A stretch of 64,000 nucleotides of DNA from Aquabacterium sp. (GCF_029946005.1 NZ_JAQSDR010000009.1:124001-188000), one strand, 5' to 3'. Shown: positions 31,806 to 40,568, numbered from the stretch's first letter. Translations and numbers: made by a program. Notes: generated by a model not told the origin, from the sequence alone.

Positions 31806-32351
31806 TTACTTTGGCGCTGTCACCGTGACCAAAGCCGGACGCAGGACCCGGTCGTTGATCAGATAGCCTTTTTGCAGCACGCCCACCACGGTATTGGCTT
31901 CTTGGTCGGCAGGCACCATGCTGATGGCCTGGTGCTGATGCGGATCAAACTTGGCGCCGTTGGCGGGGTTGATCTCGATGACCTTGTTGCGCTCCAGGGC
32001 GGCACCCAACTGCCGCAAGGTGGCCTGAACGCCCTCCATCACGGTTTCGATGGGCGTGTCTGGCTTGGACAGTTGCGTGGCGATGGCGGCTTCCAGGCTG
32101 TCCTTGACCGGCAACAGGCTGTCGGCGAAGGATTCCACGGCGAACTTGCGAGCCTTGGAGATTTCGTCATCAGCGCGGCGGCGGGTGTTTTCAGCCTCGG
32201 CTTTGGCGCGCAGGTAGGCATCCGAAACCTCGGTGTGCTTGGCGTGCAACTCGGCCAGTTGCTGCTCAATGCTGGCCTCAAGCGGCTCGGCGCCGACGGG
32301 GATGGCATCGACCGGATCAAAGTTTTCGGCGTTGGCGGGCGTGTCGCTCAT
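31806..32351 (-). CDS. grpE: Nucleotide exchange factor GrpE
   Basis: Dimeric ADP-release factor for DnaK, 181 residues. After an acidic N-terminus comes a long coiled-coil helix ([31 protein letters not shown]), then the C-terminal beta domain with [17 protein letters not shown] and [19 protein letters not shown], which are diagnostic. A heat-shock promoter lies 46-73 bases upstream of the start. Confidence 0.96.
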   Translation of the reverse strand: MSDTPANAENFDPVDAIPVGAEPLEASIEQQLAELHAKHTEVSDAYLRAKAEAENTRRRADDEISKARKFAVESFADSLLPVKDSLEAAIATQLSKPDTPIETVMEGVQATLRQLGAALERNKVIEINPANGAKFDPHQHQAISMVPADQEANTVVGVLQKGYLINDRVLRPALVTVTAPK

Positions 32352-32396
32352 GGTGTTTATTGGAATTAATGAGGTGAGTCAATCAAAGCCCAGCAG

Positions 32397-32424
32397 ATCT
32401 CGGGGCGGCGGACAGGGTTTCAAG
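32397..32424 (-). promoter_or_regulatory. Sigma-32 (RpoH) type heat-shock promoter for grpE-dnaK-dnaJ
   Basis: Reading the minus strand, CTTGAAA at 32424-32418 is a full -35 match to the RpoH consensus. CCCCGAGAT at 32405-32397 fits the -10 (CCCCATnT) with a 12-base spacer. It lies directly between the hslR stop and the grpE start, so the chaperone operon can be induced independently of hslR. Confidence 0.75.
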
Positions 32425-32442
32425 ACCCCGTGCAAGAAATAT

Positions 32443-32844
32443 TTAATCGTCGATGCCCGCGCTCCACCGGTTCCAGTCGGCCAGTTGCCGCCGGTCGCGC
32501 TTGGTGGGTCGGCCCTGATCGATGGCCAGGGCGGGGTCGGGCTGGGTGCGGCGTTCCTCCGCGTGGCGCTCGCGCCGGGTGACGCTGTCGGGCGTTTCTT
32601 GGTACATGGTCTGGGCCACGGGTGCGCCGCCGCGAACGCTGCTGAGGGTTTTGACGATGACGGTGCGCACCAGGGTGCCTTGGCGCAGGTCAATGCGGTC
32701 GCCGATCTTCAGGTCGCGCGACGGCTTGGCCACGATATCGTTAACCTGAACCCGGCCTTTGTCGATGTCATCCGCGGCCAAGCTGCGCGTCTTGTAAAAG
32801 CGCGCGGCCCACAGCCATTTGTCCAGACGTAATTTGTCGCTCAT
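32443..32844 (-). CDS. hslR: Heat shock protein Hsp15 (S4-domain RNA-binding protein)
   Basis: A 133-residue protein. The N-terminal S4 domain reads RLDKWLWAARFYKTRSLAAD, VQVNDIVAKPSRDLKIGDRI, which is typical of Hsp15. The family binds stalled 50S subunits carrying nascent chains. The C-terminus is highly charged (RRERHAEERRTQPDP). A much longer in-frame extension upstream is rejected because it has no family similarity and would overlap the divergent small gene. It sits just upstream of grpE, a sensible place for a heat-shock gene. Confidence 0.9.
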   Translation of the reverse strand: MSDKLRLDKWLWAARFYKTRSLAADDIDKGRVQVNDIVAKPSRDLKIGDRIDLRQGTLVRTVIVKTLSSVRGGAPVAQTMYQETPDSVTRRERHAEERRTQPDPALAIDQGRPTKRDRRQLADWNRWSAGIDD

Positions 32845-32951
32845 GTCGCAAGTATTTTTCCAGCCCGCCAGTGTACTCACCCCGGCGTGCCAGGTTTTGC
32901 GACGACAATGTTGCCCAGCGGTGCCCGCAGCGGGTGCCAGAGGACGAAAAA

Positions 32952-33164
32952 GTGGCAAAACCCAACTATCAGTTTGAAAAGCGTCAGCGCGAGCTGGCCA
33001 AGAAGAAGAAAAAAGAAGAAAAAACCCAGCAACGCCGCAGCGGCACGGGCGAGGCTGATGCCCCCGATGCTGATCAAACCGCGGTGGAAGGCGAAGCAGC
33101 GCCTGACAATGCCGAATCAGGCGACAACAACGGCGCCGAGCCGCAGGCCGAAGCCTCAGCCTGA
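32952..33164 (+). CDS. Small conserved-looking basic/acidic protein of unknown function
   Basis: A 70-residue protein reading VAKPNYQFEKRQRELAKKKK at the N-terminus, then a Lys/Glu run, then an acidic, Asp/Glu/Ala-rich tail. I recall very similar short proteins in many betaproteobacteria, all without a function. The GTG start is supported by AGAGGA about six bases upstream. Its 3' end overlaps the mnmC end by nine bases on the opposite strand. The bipolar charge suggests nucleic-acid or ribosome contact, but this is only inference. Confidence 0.7.
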   Translation: MAKPNYQFEKRQRELAKKKKKEEKTQQRRSGTGEADAPDADQTAVEGEAAPDNAESGDNNGAEPQAEASA

Positions 33165-35030
33165 GTTTTGCGCTCTTGCCTTGGCCCGCGTCACGACGCG
33201 GGCAGGGTCCAGTGCATCGCGCAGAGAGGCCTCGATCGGGCACGGACTACCCGTGACCCACGAGGCCAGCAGTTCGCCGGCCAGAGCAGCCCAGGTGATA
33301 CCTCTTGAGCCGAATCCCGTGATGACGTAGACCCCGCCGTGTTCATCACGCAGTCGGGGTACCAACCGCGGTCGATCCATCCTGGGGGCTCTTTGCCCTT
33401 CAGTAATAGGCGGGGCATCGGCCAAAGGCAGCGGGCCCACATAGGGAAGGCGATCAGGCGTGCTGGCCCGCCAGCCCACACGGCCTTGCAAGCCCTTCGA
33501 CAAGGCAGGCGCGTCCAGCATCGACAAACTGCCCAGTTGTGCGGCTTGCTCCAGATTGTGGGCATGGTCGGCATCGCGCACAGCCGGGTCCAGGTCATCC
33601 ACATCGCTGGTGGCACCAAACAGCAAGCGGCCCTGGTGCTTGGGCAGGATATAGCCACTGCCCGCGACTGGAAGGGCAGGGGCTGCGATGCCGTCTTGGA
33701 AAGGCAGGCTGCTGATCTGACCCCGCACGGGCGACAAGGGCAAGGAGGCGACGCCTGGCAGCGCCCTGATCAGCGCTGACGTGCCGGTCGCCCCCGCCAT
33801 GACCACCACAGGCGCTTCGGCAATGACCTGGCCTTGGGCGTCTTGCGCTTGCCAGGTAGCTTGGCCGTCCTGAGTTCCGCGCTGCCATTGATGCGCTATC
33901 TGACTGGGCAGGAACATGGTTTCGGCATGGGTCTGCGCTTCATCCAAAAGCGCCTGTGCGTAGCCCGCCGGGTCCAACCACCCACCTTGGTGAAACAGCC
34001 ATCCACCGCTGGGGACCGGGATGTGCGCCAGGTTCTGGGCTTGCGCCTGGTCAAGCCACTGGAGGTGTTCGGGCGGCAGGCCAAGGCGATGGAGCAGGGC
34101 CTGGGCCTCTGCGGCATGAGTGTGGGTGTCCAGTCGGAGCAGGCCCTGGCACGCGCCCGCGAACCGGCCCGCGGCCAACATGGGAGCCGCGACCGCTGCG
34201 GTGCGCAAGGCGGCTGCGCGGTGGGTGCGCGCATGGAGGCCATCTTCGCCATGGACAATGCTGTGGAACAGGCCCCCTGGATTGCCGGACGCCCCCTGTG
34301 CGATCGCCGCGTGGGCATCGACCATGGTGATGCGCCAGCCTTGACGGGCCAGTGCCCAGGCCGCAGCGCAGCCGGCCAAACCAGCACCGACGACCAAGGC
34401 GTGCCGCTGCGTTGATTCGATGCGCGTTGGCCACAGGCCGCCCGGCAACGGTGGCGGGGCGTGGTGAGGTTCGAAGCGAAAAACGCACGCATCGTTGGGC
34501 TGGGCTTTGAAGCCAGACTGGCGCAGGCCTTCCAGCACATTCAAAGCGTCATTTCGGGCGATGGCAGTGCACCCGGGGGCGGCCAAGCGAGCCAGGCGAG
34601 ACAGCCAGCCTTCATCGCCATTCAAGGCCAAAGGGGCGGGGACCACGTCCTCCAGCAAGAAGGCATCGACCCGGGCCACCATCTGCGGCACCAAGTCCGC
34701 GACTTCGCCCACGCCCAGCAGCAGGGTGACTTGGCTGGCGGGGCCTTCTTCAAACACCAGGGTGTGAAGCCCTGGTGTCAAAACCGGCCAGCTTTGGGCC
34801 AATCTCCCAACCAAGGCCTGAGCGCTCATGTCATGGCTCAAGGCTGCCTTCAGTGGCGTCTCTGCGTCCAACGCGATGTAGAACAAACGCTGGCACCGGT
34901 TGGGATCGGCCAGCCAGGCGGCCCAGGTTTTCAAAAAACGCTGGCCCAGTCCGAAGCCCGCCTCCAGGACCACGAAGTCATCGCGATGAGCCCAACGGGC
35001 GGGCAGGGCACCGCCCGCCAGAAAAGCCAT
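33156..35030 (-). CDS. mnmC: MnmC-like tRNA 5-methylaminomethyl-2-thiouridine synthesis protein, methyltransferase half apparently eroded
   Basis: MnmC is bifunctional: a C-terminal FAD oxidase converts cmnm5(s2)U34 to nm5(s2)U34, and an N-terminal SAM methyltransferase makes mnm5(s2)U34. The FAD half is intact in outline: ALVVGAGLAGCAAAWALARQ, GASGNPGGLFHSIVH, GGWLDPAGYAQAL and VITGFGSRGITWAALAGELL. The methyltransferase half keeps motif I (VVLEAGFGLGQRFLKTW). However, the protein starts at MAFLAGGALPARW, lacking about 40 N-terminal residues that family members have (including DVYFS), and the catalytic DGFxPxxNPxxW region reads EDVVPAPLALNGDEGW. An intact upstream gene stops five bases before the ATG, so the missing part is not just in another frame. 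Confidence 0.8.
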   Translation of the reverse strand: MAFLAGGALPARWAHRDDFVVLEAGFGLGQRFLKTWAAWLADPNRCQRLFYIALDAETPLKAALSHDMSAQALVGRLAQSWPVLTPGLHTLVFEEGPASQVTLLLGVGEVADLVPQMVARVDAFLLEDVVPAPLALNGDEGWLSRLARLAAPGCTAIARNDALNVLEGLRQSGFKAQPNDACVFRFEPHHAPPPLPGGLWPTRIESTQRHALVVGAGLAGCAAAWALARQGWRITMVDAHAAIAQGASGNPGGLFHSIVHGEDGLHARTHRAAALRTAAVAAPMLAAGRFAGACQGLLRLDTHTHAAEAQALLHRLGLPPEHLQWLDQAQAQNLAHIPVPSGGWLFHQGGWLDPAGYAQALLDEAQTHAETMFLPSQIAHQWQRGTQDGQATWQAQDAQGQVIAEAPVVVMAGATGTSALIRALPGVASLPLSPVRGQISSLPFQDGIAAPALPVAGSGYILPKHQGRLLFGATSDVDDLDPAVRDADHAHNLEQAAQLGSLSMLDAPALSKGLQGRVGWRASTPDRLPYVGPLPLADAPPITEGQRAPRMDRPRLVPRLRDEHGGVYVITGFGSRGITWAALAGELLASWVTGSPCPIEASLRDALDPARVVTRAKARAQNSG

Positions 35031-35035
35031 CTTGC

Positions 35036-35818
35036 TTATTGCGCCAGCCAGCCGCCGTCCATGTTCCAGGCCACGCCGCGCACATTGTCGCCCGCCGACG
35101 AGCACAGGAACACGGCCAAGTCACCCAGCTGCGCGGGCGTCACGAACTGCAGGGAGGGCTGCTTTTCACCCAGCAGACCGCGCTGGGCCTCTTCAATGGT
35201 GACACCCTCCCGCTCGGCCTTGGCCTCAATCTGCTTTTGCACCAGCGGGGTCAACACCCAGCCCGGGCAAATGGCGTTCACTGTGACGCCGGTGGTGGCG
35301 GTTTCAAGCGCGACCGACTTGGTCAGGCCAAGCAGCCCGTGTTTGGACGCTACATAGGCCGACTTGCCCGCCGAGGCCACAAGGCCATGGGCCGAAGCCA
35401 CGTTGATGATGCGCCCCCAGTTCTTGGCCCGCATGGCTGGCACCGCCAAGCGCATGGTGTGGAAGGCCGAGCTGAGGTTGATGGCCAGGATGGCATCCCA
35501 TTTTTCAACCGGGAAGTTCTCGACATTGGCCACATGCTGGATGCCAGCGTTGTTGACCAGGATGTCCACGCCCCCAAACTCGGCCGTGGCGTAGGCCATC
35601 ATGGCCTCAATCTCGGCGGGCTTGCTCATGTCGGCGCCGTGGTAGCCCACGCGCACCCCATGAGCCTTGCCAGCGGCCAAGACTTCGGCCTTGGGCGCAT
35701 CGACATCGCCAAAGCCGTTCAGAATGACGTTGGCGCCTTGGGCGGCCAGTTGATTCGCGATGCCCAAACCTATGCCGCTGGTCGATCCAGTGACGAGGGC
35801 GGTTTTTCCATTCAACAT
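35036..35818 (-). CDS. bdhA: D-3-hydroxybutyrate dehydrogenase (short-chain dehydrogenase)
   Basis: A 260-residue short-chain dehydrogenase that interconverts 3-hydroxybutyrate and acetoacetate with NAD(H), used in polyhydroxybutyrate turnover. It has the nucleotide motif TGSTSGIGLGIA, NNAGIQHVANVENFP, catalytic Ser (NVASAHGLVAS) and YVASKHG (Tyr and Lys). The C-terminal signature GVTIEEAQRGLLGEKQPS and VRGVAWNMDGGWLAQ is characteristic of this enzyme. The ATG at 35818 has AAGGAGG six bases upstream. Confidence 0.92.
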   Translation of the reverse strand: MLNGKTALVTGSTSGIGLGIANQLAAQGANVILNGFGDVDAPKAEVLAAGKAHGVRVGYHGADMSKPAEIEAMMAYATAEFGGVDILVNNAGIQHVANVENFPVEKWDAILAINLSSAFHTMRLAVPAMRAKNWGRIINVASAHGLVASAGKSAYVASKHGLLGLTKSVALETATTGVTVNAICPGWVLTPLVQKQIEAKAEREGVTIEEAQRGLLGEKQPSLQFVTPAQLGDLAVFLCSSAGDNVRGVAWNMDGGWLAQ

Positions 35819-35885
35819 TAGGGGCCTCCTTGGCAATAACAAACACAATGTCGTACCGATACCAATTATCTGCCGAGGCACTGCC

Positions 35886-36824
35886 ATGACCACCCTGGAC
35901 CACAACAATCTCTCGAGCCCCACCTTGAACCACGTGGTGTGTCCAGGTGCAAGCAAGACTGATGCTCAAACCCACCGCATGGCTTACTGGTCTTGGGGCG
36001 ATGAAGCGAACCCTCGCATCGTGATCTGCGTGCACGGCTTGAGCCGCCAGGGCCGTGACTTCGACGCCTTGGCCCGATTGTTGAGCACCCAATACCGCGT
36101 GATCTGCCCCGATGTGGTCGGGCGTGGGCATTCTGACTGGCTGGCCGAGCCTGCGGGCTACCAGGTCTTTTCTTATGTGTCCGACATGGTGACGCTGGTG
36201 CAGCACCTGCGTGCATCGCTGAAAGCAGAGAGCCCCTTGGACATCGACTGGGTGGGTACCTCGATGGGCGGTCTGATCGGCCTGGGCTTTTCCACCTTGC
36301 CACCCGAGGTGACTGGCGTGCGCATTCGCAAATTGGTGCTCAATGACGTCGGCCCGCGCCTGCGTCACGATGCCTTGGTGCGCATTGGCGACTACCTGGG
36401 CCAACCCAAACGCTTCGCCAATGAACAAGAAGCGGCCGACTACCTGTGGACCATTTCAACGGGCTTTGGGCCGCACACGCCAGAGCAGTGGCTGGCTTTG
36501 TCGCTCCCTTTGCTGCGCCCAACGGCCGATGGCCTGGGCCTGCAACTGCACTACGACCCGGCGATTGCCGAGCCCTTCAAGTCCATGTCGGCCGAGGCGG
36601 CCACCAGTGGCGAAGCCGCCTTGTGGGGCGTCTACGATGGCTTGAAAAGCGAAGTGCTGTTGCTGCGCGGTAAGAACTCCGACCTGCTGGACCATGAGAC
36701 CGCCCAAAGCATGACGCAGCGCGGCCCCAAAGCCCGCCTGGTTGAATTTGAAGGCGTGGGCCATGCGCCCACCCTGATCGCCGCTGACCAGATTGCCACC
36801 ATCAAGGACTTTTTGTTGGCATGA
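35886..36824 (+). CDS. Alpha/beta hydrolase of unknown substrate
   Basis: A 312-residue hydrolase. It shows the oxyanion region VICVHGLSRQGRDFD, PDVVGRGHSDWL, the nucleophile elbow WVGTSMGGLIGLG, an acid candidate after LLLRGKNSDLLD and the catalytic His in VGHAPTL. The family includes esterases, haloperoxidase-like and ring-cleavage hydrolases, so no substrate can be named. Its stop overlaps the relA start (ATGA), so translational coupling is likely. It is divergent from bdhA. Confidence 0.85.
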   Translation: MTTLDHNNLSSPTLNHVVCPGASKTDAQTHRMAYWSWGDEANPRIVICVHGLSRQGRDFDALARLLSTQYRVICPDVVGRGHSDWLAEPAGYQVFSYVSDMVTLVQHLRASLKAESPLDIDWVGTSMGGLIGLGFSTLPPEVTGVRIRKLVLNDVGPRLRHDALVRIGDYLGQPKRFANEQEAADYLWTISTGFGPHTPEQWLALSLPLLRPTADGLGLQLHYDPAIAEPFKSMSAEAATSGEAALWGVYDGLKSEVLLLRGKNSDLLDHETAQSMTQRGPKARLVEFEGVGHAPTLIAADQIATIKDFLLA

Positions 36825-39079
36825 AGACAGGCCTTCTTGCTGCACCTCACGCGACCATCGTTGACCTGGTCGACCTGAGCTTGCCCGAGCAAGACGGCAG
36901 TGCGGCCCACGCCCTGGCGCGCGCCCGAGCGTTTGCCGAACCCTTGCTCTCCGGGCAGTTGTTTGACACCGGTGAAAACGCCTTGGCCCATGCCGATGGC
37001 GTGTCGCAGATCTTGCTGGGCATTGGTGCGCCCCCTTCCTTGCGCGCCGCTGCTTACCTGGTTTATGCCAGCGAGTACCTGACCCCGCCCGACGAAGTCA
37101 TTGGTCGCGCCTTTGGCCCCGATGCGGCTGCCTTGGTGGCGCACACGCGCAAGCTGGTGCAGATTCAACGCAACGCCCGAGACTCATTGGGTGACGAGAC
37201 CGATGGCCCCCTGCGTGCTGACCAGGTCGAACGCATCCGCAAGATGCTGCTGGCCTTCTCACGCGATCTGCGCGTGGTGCTGATGCGCCTGGCCTCGCGC
37301 CTGCAAACGCTGCGGCACTATGCCGCGACCAAGCTGCCGTGCCCGAAAGCCTTGGCGCGCGAGTCCATGCAGGTGTTCGCGCCCCTGGCCAGCCGCTTGG
37401 GCATTGGCCAGATCAAGTGGGAAATGGAAGACCTGTCCTTCCGTTTCCTGATGCCCGACACCTACAGATCGATTGCTCAATCGCTGGACGAAAAACGCCT
37501 GGAGCGCGAGCGCGATGTAGAGCAGGTGCGCCAGACCCTGGCCTCAGCCTTGGTGCAAGCCGGCCTGCAGGCCCAGGTGCAGGGACGACCCAAGCACCTG
37601 TACAGCATCTGGAAAAAAATGCAGGGCAAGAACCTGCCCATCGAACGCGTGTTTGACGTGCGGGCGCTGCGCGTCGTCGTCGCTGATGTCCCTTCATGCT
37701 ATGCGGCCCTGAGCCGCGCGCACGAGATCTGGCATCCTATGCCCGATGAGTTTTCGGACTACATTGCGCGGCCCAAGCCCAATGGCTACCAGTCGCTGCA
37801 CACCGTGGTGCTGGGTGATGACGACAAGCCCATCGAGATCCAGATCCGCAGTCTGGCCATGCACGAGCATGCGGACAGTGGAGTGGCCGCGCATTGGGCC
37901 TACAAGGAGGCTGGTGCCAAAGGCTACGCGGGTGTGCAGGTCGTGGGCGAGTTTGAAAGCCGCGTGGCCGCTGCCCGCAAGACCGTGCTGCGCCAGTTGC
38001 TGGCCTGGGAGCGCGACCTGGCCGCGGCCGATGAAACCGAAGGTGGTGGCCCCGAAGGGCATGGGTACTTCGACGACCGCATCTACGTGTTCACGCCCGA
38101 TGGCAAGATCATCGACCTGGTTCATGGCGCCACGCCCGTGGACTTTGCCTACACGCTGCACACCGATCTGGGGCACCGTTGCCGTGGCGCCAAGGTCGAT
38201 GGCGTGATGGTGCCGCTGAACACGGCATTGCAAAGCGGCCAGACGATCGAGATTGTGTCGGCCAGAGAGGGCGGTCCATCGCTGGACTGGTTGAACCAGG
38301 AGCTGGGCTATGTGCTCAGCCCCAGGGCGCGGGCCAAGGTGCGTGCGTGGTTCAACGCATTGGCCCAGCAAAGCACGATTGCCAAAGGCCGCGACCTGGT
38401 CGAAAAGCTGCTGCAGCGCGAAGGCAAAACCGCCACCAAGCTGGAAGACCTGGCCTCTGACTTGGGGTTCCGCAGTGCCGATGCCTTGTTTGATGTGGTG
38501 GGCAAGGACGAGTTCTCGCTGCGCCACATCGAACAGGTGCTGCGTCCCGCCGCGCCTGAGCAGGACCCTGATCAGGTGGTGGCCCAGCGCATCGCGCGCA
38601 GCGAGGCAGAGTTGGACCGCAGTGGCCATGGCCGTGGCGTGCTGGTGGTGGGCATGGATTCTTTGCTGACGCAATTGGCCCGCTGCTGCAAACCCGCGCC
38701 GCCGGATGCCATCGGTGGCTACGTGACGCGCGGCAAGGGTGTGGCCGTGCACCGCTCGGATTGCAGCAACTTCCGTCAGATGGCGGGACGGCATGGCGAG
38801 CGCATCATCCCCGTCGCTTGGGGGCAGCATGCGTCGGCCCTGAGTGCGCACTACGCGGTGGATGTGCTCGTCGAGGCACATGACCGCCCAGGCCTACTGC
38901 GCGACGTGTGCGATGCCCTGGCGCAAGGCAAGACCCATGTGGTGGCCATGAACAGCCAGACCCAGCGTGACCACACAACCATCACGCTCACCGTGCAGAC
39001 CACTGACACCGCCAAGCTGGGCCCGGTGCTCGCGCGTGTGGCACAAGTGAACGGTGTTTTGAAGGCCCGCAGAAAATAG
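36821..39079 (+). CDS. relA: (p)ppGpp synthetase RelA (GTP pyrophosphokinase)
   Basis: Stringent-response alarmone synthetase of 752 residues. The N-terminal hydrolase-like domain lacks the HD pair: the matching stretch reads YLVYASEYLTPPDEVIGRAF where bifunctional enzymes have an HDxxEDT-type motif, so hydrolysis is unlikely. The synthetase domain is intact (GRPKHLYSIWKKMQ, VFDVRALRVVV, KPNGYQSLHTVV, HADSGVAAHWAYKE). A TGS domain (IYVFTPDGKIIDLVHGATPV), a conserved Cys region (ARCCKPAPPDAIGGYV) and a C-terminal ACT domain follow. It is ribosome-dependent RelA and not SpoT/Rel. Confidence 0.95.
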   Translation: MKTGLLAAPHATIVDLVDLSLPEQDGSAAHALARARAFAEPLLSGQLFDTGENALAHADGVSQILLGIGAPPSLRAAAYLVYASEYLTPPDEVIGRAFGPDAAALVAHTRKLVQIQRNARDSLGDETDGPLRADQVERIRKMLLAFSRDLRVVLMRLASRLQTLRHYAATKLPCPKALARESMQVFAPLASRLGIGQIKWEMEDLSFRFLMPDTYRSIAQSLDEKRLERERDVEQVRQTLASALVQAGLQAQVQGRPKHLYSIWKKMQGKNLPIERVFDVRALRVVVADVPSCYAALSRAHEIWHPMPDEFSDYIARPKPNGYQSLHTVVLGDDDKPIEIQIRSLAMHEHADSGVAAHWAYKEAGAKGYAGVQVVGEFESRVAAARKTVLRQLLAWERDLAAADETEGGGPEGHGYFDDRIYVFTPDGKIIDLVHGATPVDFAYTLHTDLGHRCRGAKVDGVMVPLNTALQSGQTIEIVSAREGGPSLDWLNQELGYVLSPRARAKVRAWFNALAQQSTIAKGRDLVEKLLQREGKTATKLEDLASDLGFRSADALFDVVGKDEFSLRHIEQVLRPAAPEQDPDQVVAQRIARSEAELDRSGHGRGVLVVGMDSLLTQLARCCKPAPPDAIGGYVTRGKGVAVHRSDCSNFRQMAGRHGERIIPVAWGQHASALSAHYAVDVLVEAHDRPGLLRDVCDALAQGKTHVVAMNSQTQRDHTTITLTVQTTDTAKLGPVLARVAQVNGVLKARRK

Positions 39080-39090
39080 AAAAAACATGC

Positions 39091-39096
39091 TATAGT
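39091..39096 (+). promoter_or_regulatory. Likely -10 element of the tRNA-Val promoter
   Basis: TATAGT lies 12 bases before the mature tRNA 5' end and is preceded by an A-rich tract. No convincing -35 is placed at 16-18 bases. The element sits just after the relA stop. Confidence 0.45.
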
Positions 39097-39108
39097 AGCG
39101 GTCTTGAA

Positions 39109-39184
39109 GGCGCGTAGCTCAGCTGGTTAGAGCACCACCTTGACATGGTGGGGGTCGTTGGTTCGAGTCCAATCGCGCCTACCA
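39109..39184 (+). tRNA. tRNA-Val (anticodon GAC)
   Basis: A 76-base cloverleaf. The acceptor stem is GGCGCGT with CGCGCCT, the D arm is CTCAGCTGGTTAGAGC, and the anticodon stem is CCACC/GGTGG around loop TTGACAT, giving anticodon GAC (valine). The T arm is GTTGG-TTCGAGT-CCAAT. The 3' CCA is encoded. It is a single isolated tRNA between relA and serA. Confidence 0.97.
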
Positions 39185-39210
39185 AGAGATCTGAACAAGA
39201 TCCTCTTGGA
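39182..39210 (+). other. Inverted repeat at the 3' end of tRNA-Val
   Basis: CCAAGAG at 39182-39188 and CTCTTGG at 39204-39210 are inverted, with ATCT and AGATC extending the pairing inward. The 5' arm includes the tRNA CCA end. It may form in the precursor and influence 3' processing. Confidence 0.4.
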
Positions 39211-39246
39211 ATTTCCCGGGAAGCAACCAGAACCCGGTACCAATGA

Positions 39247-39272
39247 ATGGAGGCTCAGGCCTCCATTTTTTT
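39247..39272 (+). terminator. Intrinsic terminator after tRNA-Val
   Basis: ATGGAGGC-TCAG-GCCTCCAT is a perfect eight-base stem with a four-base loop, followed by a run of T residues. It lies about 60 bases after the tRNA and before the convergent serA. Confidence 0.88.
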
Positions 39273-39338
39273 GGCCAGTTGTTTGCCCCAAAAGGGACTG
39301 ACCCAAGAAGGCCGACGTTCAACATGTCGGCCTGCGGA

Positions 39339-40568
39339 TCAATACAAAACACGGCTGCGAATGGTGCCCGGAATGCTCTGGATCTTCTGCAGCGCCACGT
39401 CGGAATAGGCCGCGTCCACATCCATCACCAAGTAGCCAATGGCCTCGTTGGTCATCAGGCTTTGGGCCGAAATGTTGATGTTGTTCTCGGCGAACACGCG
39501 GTTCACGTTGGACAGCACGCCCGGCACGTTCTCGTGGATGTGCAGCAGCCGGTGCTTACCCGCGCCCAAGGGCATGCTCACTTCGGGGAAGTTGACGGCT
39601 GACAGCGTGGTGCCGCAATCCGAATAACGCACGAACTTCTCGGCCACTTCCAGACCGATGTTGGCCTGGGCCTCCAGCGTGGAGCCACCGATGTGCGGCG
39701 TCAGGATCACGTTGTCGAAGGCGCGCAGGGGTGACAGGAACTCTTCGTCATTCGCCTTGGGTTCGACGGGGAATACGTCGATGGCCGCGCCACCCAGGTG
39801 TTCGCTCTTCAGGCTGTCGGCCAGGGCGTCGATGTCGACACAAGTGCCCCGCGCAGCATTCATGAAAATGGCGCCGCGCTTCATCTTGGCGAAGTGCTCG
39901 GTGCGCATCATGTTCTGCGTGGAGGGCAGTTCAGGCACGTGCAGGGTGACCACGTCGGCCACGCCCAGCAGATCGCTCAGGCTGCCCAGTTGGCGGGCAT
40001 TGCCCAAAGGCAGTTTGGTGACGGTGTCGTAATACACCACCTGCATGCCCAGCGATTCGGCCAGCACCGACAGTTGCGAGCCGATGTTGCCGTAGCCCAC
40101 GATGCCCAGCGTCTTGCCCCGTGCTTCCCACGAGCCTTCGGCCGACTTGCTCCAGCCGCCACGGTGCACCAGCGCATTCTTTTGAGGGATGCCGCGCAAG
40201 AGCAAAATCAGTTGGCCCAACACCAGTTCGGCCACCGAGCGGGTGTTGGAGTAGGGCGCGTTGAATACTGGCACGCCCTTGCGCATGGCGTGCTGCAGGG
40301 CCACCTGGTTGGTGCCGATGCAGAAGCAACCGATGGACACGAGCTTATGCGCGGCCTCCAGCACGGCGGGCGTCACTTGCGTGCGCGAGCGGATGCCCAG
40401 GAAATGCACGTCGCGAATCTTTTCGAGCAAGACGGATTCATCAAGCGCCGTCTTGAGGTACTCGATGTTGGTGTAGCCGTTTTTATGCAGCACATCCACG
40501 GCGTTCTGATGCACACCTTCGAGCAGCAGAAAGCGAATCTTGTCCTTGTCGAGCGAAAGCTGCTGCAT
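39339..40568 (-). CDS. serA: D-3-phosphoglycerate dehydrogenase SerA
   Basis: First enzyme of serine synthesis, oxidising 3-phosphoglycerate with NAD. The 409-residue protein matches the Escherichia coli type (410) with a C-terminal ACT domain (HIHENVPGVLSNVNRVFAEN), so serine feedback is expected. It has the NAD motif LGIVGYGNIGSQLSVLAESL and catalytic ILTPHIGGST. The start at 40568 (MQQLSLDKDK) has AAGGA seven bases upstream; an ATG five codons earlier does not. Family members of this type can reduce 2-oxoglutarate to D-2-hydroxyglutarate, which fits the divergent neighbour. Confidence 0.95.
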   Translation of the reverse strand: MQQLSLDKDKIRFLLLEGVHQNAVDVLHKNGYTNIEYLKTALDESVLLEKIRDVHFLGIRSRTQVTPAVLEAAHKLVSIGCFCIGTNQVALQHAMRKGVPVFNAPYSNTRSVAELVLGQLILLLRGIPQKNALVHRGGWSKSAEGSWEARGKTLGIVGYGNIGSQLSVLAESLGMQVVYYDTVTKLPLGNARQLGSLSDLLGVADVVTLHVPELPSTQNMMRTEHFAKMKRGAIFMNAARGTCVDIDALADSLKSEHLGGAAIDVFPVEPKANDEEFLSPLRAFDNVILTPHIGGSTLEAQANIGLEVAEKFVRYSDCGTTLSAVNFPEVSMPLGAGKHRLLHIHENVPGVLSNVNRVFAENNINISAQSLMTNEAIGYLVMDVDAAYSDVALQKIQSIPGTIRSRVLY

